From assembly GCF_003336705.1 (NCBI RefSeq), contig NZ_QMDL01000004.1:157285-221284 (forward strand): a stretch of 64,000 nucleotides of DNA. The letters are read 5' to 3'. The notes beneath the pieces were generated by a model. It was not told where the DNA came from. It ran no database searches and saw only the letters and a list, made by a program, of their open reading frames with translations. Shown here piece by piece: positions 57,743-64,000 of the stretch; within the stretch, counting starts at the first letter, position 1; every line of letters starts with the position of its first letter. Source of the stretch: Marinobacter litoralis. GTDB lineage: Bacteria; Pseudomonadota; Gammaproteobacteria; Pseudomonadales; Oleiphilaceae. A program made the translations under genes and the position numbers.

Positions 57743-60595
57743 ATGGAAAAAATCTACCAGCCAGAAAACATCGAGCGCCAGTGGTACGAAAACTGGGAAT
57801 CCAAAGGGTACTTCCGCCCCAGCGGAGAAGGCCAGTCCTACAGCATCGCTATCCCGCCACCTAACGTGACCGGCAGCCTGCACATGGGCCACGCCTTCCA
57901 GCACACCATCATGGACACCCTCACCCGCTACAAGCGCATGCAGGGCAACAACACCGTCTGGACTGTCGGCACAGACCACGCTGGCATCGCCACCCAAATG
58001 GTCGTTGAGCGCAAACTCGCCGCCGAAGAAGGCAAAACCCGCCACGACCTCGGCCGGGACGAATTCATCAAACGCATCTGGGACTGGAAAGAAGAATCCG
58101 GCGGAACCATCACCCGCCAGATGCGCCGCCTTGGCAACTCCGTAGACTGGAGCAACGAACGCTTCACCATGGACGAAGGCTTCTACAAAGCCGTACAGGA
58201 AGTGTTCATCCGCCTGTACGAAGACGGCTTGGTATACCGCGGCAAGCGACTGGTCAACTGGGACCCGAAACTGCACACCGCCATCTCCGATCTTGAAGTG
58301 GAAAACAAAGAAGAAAAAGGCTTCTTCTGGCATCTGCGTTACCCACTGGCTGACGGCGCAACCACCCAAGACGGCAAAGACTACGTCGTGGTCGCCACCA
58401 CCCGTCCCGAAACCATGCTCGGCGACACCGCCGTCGCCGTACACCCGGACGACGAACGCTACCAGCACCTGATCGGCAAGCACGTCATGCTGCCGCTGGT
58501 AAACCGCAGAATCCCGATTGTCGCCGACCACCACGCCGACCCGGAAAAAGGCTCCGGCTGCGTAAAAATCACCCCGGCCCACGACTTCAACGACTACGCC
58601 GTCGGTAAACGCAACAACCTGCCGATGATCAACGTCCTGACCCAAGACGCCAACATTCGCGAAGTCGCCGAAGTCTTCAACAGCGACGGCACCGAAAACA
58701 GCGAGATCGACGGCAGCATGCCAGCAACCTACGCTGGCCTGACCCGTGAAGCGGCCCGTAAGCAAATCGTTGCCGACATGGAAACTGCCGGCCTGGTACA
58801 ACAGGTTGAAGACCATGTACTCAGCGTACCGCGCGGTGATCGTTCCGGCCTGATCATCGAGCCAATGCTCACCGACCAGTGGTTTGCCGACGCCAAAACA
58901 CTGGCCAAACCAGCCATTGAAGCCGTAGAAGACGGCCGCATCCAGTTTGTGCCCAAGCAGTACGAAAACATGTACTTCTCCTGGATGCGCGACATCCAAG
59001 ACTGGTGCATCTCACGCCAGCTGTGGTGGGGCCACCGGATTCCGGCCTGGTACGATGCCGAAGGCAACATCTACGTTGGCCGTAACGAAGACGAAGTGCG
59101 CAAGAAGCACAGCCTCGCCGCCGATCTGGAGCTGAAACAAGACGACGACGTACTGGACACCTGGTTCAGCTCCGCCCTGTGGACCTTCGGTACCTTGGGT
59201 TGGCCGGAAATCACCGAGCGCCTGAAAACCTTCCACCCGACCGACGTGCTGGTGACTGGTTTTGACATCATCTTCTTCTGGGTTGCCCGGATGATCATGA
59301 TGACCATGCACTTCATGAAGAACGAAGACGGCACACCACAAGTGCCGTTCAAAACCGTTTACGTGACCGGCCTGATCCGCGACGAGCACGGCGACAAGAT
59401 GTCCAAATCCAAGGGCAACGTCATCGACCCGCTAGACATGATCGACGGCATTGGCCTGGACGAGCTACTTGAAAAGCGTACCGGTAACCTGATGCAGCCA
59501 AAACTGGCTGAAAAGATTGGCAAACGCACCCAGAAAGAATTCCCGGAAGGCATCGCCGCTCACGGCACCGACGCCCTGCGCTTCACCCTTGCAGCCATGG
59601 CCACCACTGGCCGTGACATCAACTGGGATATGAAGCGCCTGGAAGGCTACCGCAACTTCTGTAACAAGCTTTGGAACGCTGCACGCTACGTGCTGATGAA
59701 CACCGAAGGCGAAGACTGCGGCGTGAATGACGAGCCGGTAGAACTGTCTCTAGCTGATCGCTGGATCATCAGCGAATTGCAGCACTGCGAACAGGAAGTA
59801 ATTCGTCATCTCGAGCAGTACCGCTTTGATCTGGCCGCCTACGCGCTGTACGAATTCATCTGGAACGAGTATTGCGACTGGTATCTGGAACTCGCCAAGC
59901 CCTGCCTGAGCGACGACAGCGGCAGCGCTGAAGCCAAGCGCGGCACACGCCGTACACTGGTTCGTGTTCTGGAATCGATCCTGCGCCTGGCGCACCCGAT
60001 GATGCCGTACATCACCGAAGAAATCTGGCAGCGTATCGCTCCACTGGCCGGCAAGAGCGGCGACAGCATCATGCTACAGCCGTTCCCGCAGCCTGAAGAG
60101 AGCAAACAGGATGCCACCGCCAAAGCCGATATCGAGTGGGTGAAAGGCGTTATCGTTGCTGTCCGGAACATCCGCGGTGAAATGAACATTTCCCCGGGTA
60201 AGCCGGTACCGGTATTCCTGAAAGGCGGTAACAGCGAAGACGAACACCGCCTGAACGCCAACCGCCAGTTCCTGATGTCTTTGGCAAAGCTTGAGAAGCT
60301 GGAATGGCTGGGTTCAGAAAAGGCCCCCATGAGCGCCACTCAACTGGTTGGCGAAATGGAAGTTCTGGTCCCAATGGCCGGCTTGATCGACAAAGATGCC
60401 GAACTCAAGCGCTTGGACAAAGAGCTGGATCGACTGCAGAAAGAAATCAGCCGTGTTGAAGGCAAGTTGAGCAATGAAAAGTTCACTGCCAAGGCTCCGG
60501 CTGAAGTTATCGAGAAAGAGAAAGGCAAACTGCGCGATGCGCAAGGCAGCCTGCAGCGGTTGAGCGCACAGCGAGCCGAAATCGAGGCCATGTAA
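57743..60595 (+). CDS. valS: Valyl-tRNA synthetase
   Basis: A 950-residue class I synthetase (E. coli 951). HIGH-type motif '[15 protein letters not shown]', KMSKS in '[14 protein letters not shown]', and CP1 editing domain with '[15 protein letters not shown]'. The C-terminal ~65 residues form the valine-specific coiled coil ('[20 protein letters not shown]') that contacts tRNA. The panE start follows 4 bases after its stop. Confidence 0.98.
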   Translation: MEKIYQPENIERQWYENWESKGYFRPSGEGQSYSIAIPPPNVTGSLHMGHAFQHTIMDTLTRYKRMQGNNTVWTVGTDHAGIATQMVVERKLAAEEGKTRHDLGRDEFIKRIWDWKEESGGTITRQMRRLGNSVDWSNERFTMDEGFYKAVQEVFIRLYEDGLVYRGKRLVNWDPKLHTAISDLEVENKEEKGFFWHLRYPLADGATTQDGKDYVVVATTRPETMLGDTAVAVHPDDERYQHLIGKHVMLPLVNRRIPIVADHHADPEKGSGCVKITPAHDFNDYAVGKRNNLPMINVLTQDANIREVAEVFNSDGTENSEIDGSMPATYAGLTREAARKQIVADMETAGLVQQVEDHVLSVPRGDRSGLIIEPMLTDQWFADAKTLAKPAIEAVEDGRIQFVPKQYENMYFSWMRDIQDWCISRQLWWGHRIPAWYDAEGNIYVGRNEDEVRKKHSLAADLELKQDDDVLDTWFSSALWTFGTLGWPEITERLKTFHPTDVLVTGFDIIFFWVARMIMMTMHFMKNEDGTPQVPFKTVYVTGLIRDEHGDKMSKSKGNVIDPLDMIDGIGLDELLEKRTGNLMQPKLAEKIGKRTQKEFPEGIAAHGTDALRFTLAAMATTGRDINWDMKRLEGYRNFCNKLWNAARYVLMNTEGEDCGVNDEPVELSLADRWIISELQHCEQEVIRHLEQYRFDLAAYALYEFIWNEYCDWYLELAKPCLSDDSGSAEAKRGTRRTLVRVLESILRLAHPMMPYITEEIWQRIAPLAGKSGDSIMLQPFPQPEESKQDATAKADIEWVKGVIVAVRNIRGEMNISPGKPVPVFLKGGNSEDEHRLNANRQFLMSLAKLEKLEWLGSEKAPMSATQLVGEMEVLVPMAGLIDKDAELKRLDKELDRLQKEISRVEGKLSNEKFTAKAPAEVIEKEKGKLRDAQGSLQRLSAQRAEIEAM

Positions 60596-60599
60596 GAGC

Positions 60600-61493
60600 A
60601 TGATTGCGATACTGGGAGCCGGCTCACTGGGCCGGCTTTGGGCCGCCAAACTGCCTGCCGGGCAGGTGGCCTTCGTGCCCCGCCCAGAGCAGTCTGTTGA
60701 ACCACTCGCATACCACTTCCGGCCCCTTCAAGGGCCGGAAGTATCTGTCCAAATCCCCTGGCTAACCGACGTTCAATCGCCTTCCTTACTGGTCGTGACC
60801 ACCAAAGCCGGCGACACTCTAAACGCTCTGACCCCGTTGCTATCCCAACTACCTGAAAGCACCCCGATCGTCTTGTTTCAAAACGGCCTTGGCAGCCAAC
60901 AGCGTGTCGCCGAAACCTGGCCCCACCGCCCTATTCTTGCAGCTACAACGACGGAAGGTGCAAACCGCCCCGGAGACGGGCTGACCGTACACGCCGGGCA
61001 AGGTGAAACCTGGATAGGCGCTTTAACACCGGCAGGCGAAGCCCAACTTTCGAAAACGGTTTTCACGCTCGCCAAAAGCGGCTTGAGCATTCAGGCTGAA
61101 TCCGACATTCTCAACAGGCTTTGGCAAAAGCTGGTCATCAACGCTGGCATCAATGCGTTCACCGCCATCCTGAACTGCCCGAACGGCGAGATTCTGAACC
61201 ATTCATTTTACCAACAATGGATTGACCCTCTGTGCCACGAGATCAGCGAGTTGCTGTCCGCCAGCAGCCAACCCCCAAGGGCTCCCACGGCGTTAAGAGA
61301 GGCCATTGAGGCCGTAGCGCGCAAAACCGCAGCCAATACGTCCTCCATGCGCGCAGACAGATTGGCCGGGCGCCCCACGGAGATCGATTTCATTAACGGT
61401 TATCTGGCGCGCCTCGGAGCCAAACACGGCATCGACACACCGGTGAACCAGATGCTCATCAATCAAGTAAAACAACTGGACAGACCCTCTTAG
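60600..61493 (+). CDS. panE: 2-Dehydropantoate 2-reductase
   Basis: It makes pantoate for coenzyme A with NADPH. A 297-residue Rossmann/6PGDH-like fold: 'AILGAGSLGRLWAAKL', 'VVTTKAGDT', 'LFQNGLGSQQ' and the catalytic Lys in 'LWQKLVINAGINAFTAI'. 'RPTEIDFINGYLARLGAKHG' is the conserved C-terminal motif. It is tightly linked to valS, so co-transcription is likely. Some members act on related alpha-keto acids (ApbA/PanE family). Confidence 0.93.
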   Translation: MIAILGAGSLGRLWAAKLPAGQVAFVPRPEQSVEPLAYHFRPLQGPEVSVQIPWLTDVQSPSLLVVTTKAGDTLNALTPLLSQLPESTPIVLFQNGLGSQQRVAETWPHRPILAATTTEGANRPGDGLTVHAGQGETWIGALTPAGEAQLSKTVFTLAKSGLSIQAESDILNRLWQKLVINAGINAFTAILNCPNGEILNHSFYQQWIDPLCHEISELLSASSQPPRAPTALREAIEAVARKTAANTSSMRADRLAGRPTEIDFINGYLARLGAKHGIDTPVNQMLINQVKQLDRPS

Positions 61494-61511
61494 ACTAGGA
61501 GTGCAACCTAT

Positions 61512-62069
61512 ATGGGCAACCGCCTATCCAAGATTTATACCCGAACTGGCGATGACGGCACCACCGGCTTGGCAGACGGCAATCGCGTGGTTAAGAATGC
61601 CCTGCGGGTTGAGGCCATGGGCACCGTTGACGAACTTAACTGCCACATAGGCATGCTTGTCGAGACGTTACCGGCTGACGATGCGTTGGGGGAGCTATTC
61701 CGCCGTATCCAGCACCACCTGTTCGACATTGGCGGTGAGTTTGCAATTCCCGGCAGTGTGATGATTGGCGAAAAACACATCAGCTGGCTGGAGCAAGTGC
61801 TGGATGAACACAACGAAGATCTGCCCCCTCTGAAGAACTTCATCCTGCCCGGTGGATCTCCTTCTGCCGCCCAGTGTCATTTGGCCCGTGCGGTATGCCG
61901 CCGCGCCGAACGTATTGTGGTTGGCCTAAGCCAGGAAGAAGAAATCAATGCTGGTGCTCGCCAGTACCTGAACCGGCTTTCCGATCTGTTGTTCGTAGTA
62001 TCTCGGGTATTAGCCCGCAGAGAAGGCGCTAAAGAAATTCTTTGGGAACAAAAAAAATCCGGCCTATGA
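61512..62069 (+). CDS. Cob(I)alamin adenosyltransferase, PduO type
   Basis: A 185-residue corrinoid adenosyltransferase. 'KIYTRTGDDGTTGLADG' is the ATP-binding N-terminal signature, with 'VRAERIV'-type 'CRRAERIVVGL' and 'YLNRLSDLLFVVSRVLAR' at the corrinoid site. It converts cob(I)alamin to adenosylcobalamin, for salvage or synthesis. It follows panE by 18 bases. Gene symbols pduO, cobO and btuR are all used for this role, so none is given. Confidence 0.93.
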   Translation: MGNRLSKIYTRTGDDGTTGLADGNRVVKNALRVEAMGTVDELNCHIGMLVETLPADDALGELFRRIQHHLFDIGGEFAIPGSVMIGEKHISWLEQVLDEHNEDLPPLKNFILPGGSPSAAQCHLARAVCRRAERIVVGLSQEEEINAGARQYLNRLSDLLFVVSRVLARREGAKEILWEQKKSGL

Positions 62070-62080
62070 GGGCCGGATTT
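62055..62080. terminator. Terminator overlapping the adenosyltransferase stop
   Basis: AAATCCGGCC / GGCCGGATTT with a 6-base loop holding the TGA stop (62067-62069). A run before and T after make it bidirectional with the convergent chemoreceptor gene. Confidence 0.75.
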
Positions 62081-62105
62081 CAATAACCGCCAATTAGCGA
62101 CTGCC

Positions 62106-64000
62106 TCAGACCTTGAACGTCTCAACCAGCTTTTGGAGTGATGCGGTCAGGTCTGACATTTGGCGAGAAGAGTCTAGCGTCTCCTGCGCGTTTTCTGCCG
62201 TGCTCTGTCCCAACTCACCGATGCTTTCAACGTTAGCATTCACGTTCTTCGCCACTGCGGACTGCTCTTCAGCCGCTTGGGCAATCTGGTGACTCATATC
62301 CACGATTTCTGAAATACCGTTCGCGATGCTATCCAGCGCTTGAGTCACTTCCGTAGACTTTTGAACGGTCAGCTCCGTTGCACCATGGCTGCTGGTCATG
62401 GCCGATACCGCTTCTTTCACACCGCCCTGCAAGCGGGAAATCATGTCTTCGATTTCCTCAGTGGACTTGTGTGTACGCTGCGACAACGAACGCACCTCGT
62501 CAGCGACGACCGCAAAACCGCGACCGTATTCGCCAGCACGCGCGGCCTCAATAGCAGCGTTAAGCGCAAGCAGGTTGGTTTGCTCCGCGATGGCTTTGAT
62601 TTCAACCAGAACCTGACTGATATTATCGCTGTCTTTATTGACCCGGTTGATCACCTCCATCGCGCCCGCTATTTCACTAGCCAGCTTGTGAATGGTCTCA
62701 ACCGTACCCGCAACCACCTGTCGGCCGGTTTCGGTATCGCGCTCAGCGCTACCGGCACTGTCAGCCACTCTATGGGCACTTTCAGTCACTTCATTGACCG
62801 CTTCCACCATCTGCCCCATGGCTTCGTTGATCTGACTACTCTCATCCATCTGGCGCGCTACAGCTTCACTGTTCGCAGCCGCCGTATCATTAACTCTGAC
62901 AGCCTGCAGTCCGACATCGGCGGTGGTAGCGCTGACCGACCGAATCAATTCGGCAATCTTGTCCGTCATGTTGTTGAACTCGGAGGTCAGCTCGCCCAAC
63001 TCATCGCGATTGGACAGTTCGATATGGGTGGTCATATCACCGGCAGCCACGCTTCTGGCGGCGGTGCTGAACCGATTAATGGCAACCCTAACCGACATAA
63101 AGAAGCCGATGTACAAATACACGACAACCAGCATCACCGCGATCAATGACACGACAATGGTGGCGCGCTGACGAGTTTCGCTCGCTAAACGGCGCTCTAA
63201 ATTAGCCCCCACCGTTTCGAAGATTGTCTCGGTCAGGGCATCGAAATGTTCAATTTGGGCCGTAACGGTCGAATCGTACTGTTGCCAGGGTGTTTCCAGT
63301 CGCATTGGCGTAATCACTTTCGCGTCCAGTGCGTCCCTGACAACCAGCAGACTTCCGTCCACGCGCGGCAGAGCAGAAGATTCCGCAAGTTCAGAGGAGG
63401 TGTCTTTCGCAACAACCAAACTAGGGGAAAGCAGAGAGCTTCGATTGGTTAAACGATCGAAGATTTCGTTGAGATTCTCGCTCATCGCGTAGCCCACTTG
63501 GCCATCTACCAACGAGAAAATACCGTAAGAGCGGGCGCCGCCAATAGCGTTAAGAGCATCCGGGAACACATCCCGCACCAATCCCAGCAACAACTGATTT
63601 TCACGGGACGCATCCTGCCCCAAGCCCGACACTTCCATCGTCGCGGGCAACACCGCCAAGACTTTCTGCACAAATTCCTGATAAAACTTGTACTGCGTGT
63701 CCATACTGCCCTGATAGCTATTGCTCTTGAGAAGCGAACGCCAATCATTTTGTAACGCGAGAATTTGTTCCTGCCAGCTACCTGTTAGGTCGAAAGAACG
63801 GCGTGGCTCAGCCAAATCGGCAAGCAATTCGTCAATTCTCTCTACAGCACGATCGGCTTTTTCAGCCAGAGCGGGGTCTTCCTTGATAATAGCGGGAGCC
63901 TTGTAGTCACGAAAATCCATCGCCGCAGCCAACAGCCGATCAGCGGTCTGGAGTTCCACCAACCCGTCGATGCTCCGGTTCATGGTTTGTACGGATTGGT
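62106..64000 (-). CDS. Methyl-accepting chemotaxis protein (5' end outside window)
   Basis: At least 630 residues; the frame is open through base 64000, and the first membrane helix is missing from the visible part, so the ATG at 63981-63983 is not likely the start. A ~270-residue sensor region is followed by a membrane segment ('[20 protein letters not shown]'), a HAMP domain ('[20 protein letters not shown]') and the signalling hairpin '[20 protein letters not shown]' with '[20 protein letters not shown]'. The sensor does not match a domain I can name; it is helical and could be a four-helix-bundle type. No CheR-binding pentapeptide ends the protein ('LVETFKV'). Confidence 0.93.
   Translation of the reverse strand, partial: QSVQTMNRSIDGLVELQTADRLLAAAMDFRDYKAPAIIKEDPALAEKADRAVERIDELLADLAEPRRSFDLTGSWQEQILALQNDWRSLLKSNSYQGSMDTQYKFYQEFVQKVLAVLPATMEVSGLGQDASRENQLLLGLVRDVFPDALNAIGGARSYGIFSLVDGQVGYAMSENLNEIFDRLTNRSSLLSPSLVVAKDTSSELAESSALPRVDGSLLVVRDALDAKVITPMRLETPWQQYDSTVTAQIEHFDALTETIFETVGANLERRLASETRQRATIVVSLIAVMLVVVYLYIGFFMSVRVAINRFSTAARSVAAGDMTTHIELSNRDELGELTSEFNNMTDKIAELIRSVSATTADVGLQAVRVNDTAAANSEAVARQMDESSQINEAMGQMVEAVNEVTESAHRVADSAGSAERDTETGRQVVAGTVETIHKLASEIAGAMEVINRVNKDSDNISQVLVEIKAIAEQTNLLALNAAIEAARAGEYGRGFAVVADEVRSLSQRTHKSTEEIEDMISRLQGGVKEAVSAMTSSHGATELTVQKSTEVTQALDSIANGISEIVDMSHQIAQAAEEQSAVAKNVNANVESIGELGQSTAENAQETLDSSRQMSDLTASLQKLVETFKV

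Noticed and set aside
57728..58999. 423-codon minus-strand open frame opposite valS
   Set aside because: Shadow of valS; Val/Phe/Gly-rich translation typical of antisense frames in GC-biased genes.

Overview
The window is a 64 kb stretch of a gammaproteobacterial chromosome. It most resembles Marinobacter or a close relative. That assignment is an inference from gene order and protein character, not from a database search. Supporting it are the Pseudomonas-type supercluster gyrA-serC-pheA-hisC-tyrA/aroA-cmk-rpsA-ihfB-lapA-lapB-pyrF, the alaS-lysC-csrA-tRNA(Ser)-tRNA(Arg) block, divergent lptFG/pepA followed by holC-valS, a sodium-pumping oxaloacetate decarboxylase (oadGAB), and an imuA-imuB-dnaE2 cassette. 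Almost all of it is tightly packed core genome. I see no insertion sequence, prophage, integron or CRISPR array.

Layout. 1-2140: the cut end of an ATP-grasp (RimK-like, RLAN-domain) ligase gene, divergent from a GNAT acetyltransferase fused to a C39-like cysteine peptidase. 2138-5715: uvrB, an aspartate aminotransferase and tRNA-Asn with its own promoter and terminator. 5716-5943: first copy of a structured repeat. 5944-19343: the minus-strand supercluster from gyrA to pyrF, which joins DNA topology, aromatic amino acid/serine/histidine synthesis, translation (S1), IHF-beta, LPS assembly control (LapAB) and pyrimidine synthesis. Many junctions overlap by 1-4 bases. 19469-27365: purU, ggt, a YghU-type glutathione transferase, a DUF302 protein, a YkgJ-type cysteine-cluster protein, a HerA-like ATPase, an MliC lipoprotein, a nitrilase-family hydrolase and a small membrane protein. 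27382-36195: accessory metabolism and envelope genes: LysR with a divergent VOC protein, an S15/CocE-like lipoprotein hydrolase, phhB, an M14 carboxypeptidase, a PQQ-type sugar dehydrogenase, rlmF, an LpxR-type lipid A deacylase and a small exported repeat protein. 36440-41703: an SOS mutagenesis operon behind a near-perfect LexA box. 41762-45183: oadGAB. 45400-47863: dbpA, a DUF2058 protein and three tRNA genes. 47990-52332: csrA, lysC, alaS. 52474-57397: an RDD protein, lptG, lptF, pepA, holC. 57503-57610: second copy of the structured repeat, with perfect 27-bp arms. 57743-62069: valS, panE, a cobalamin adenosyltransferase. 62106-64000: a chemoreceptor cut by the window end.

The least explained items are the RLAN/ATP-grasp plus GNAT-C39 pair, whose substrate is unknown; the two-copy intergenic element with a conserved 'ATGGATGGCC...CACATGGATGTGC' core inside copy-specific inverted arms; and the 83-residue exported protein with two PYSGQ-VIRGE repeats beside lpxR.
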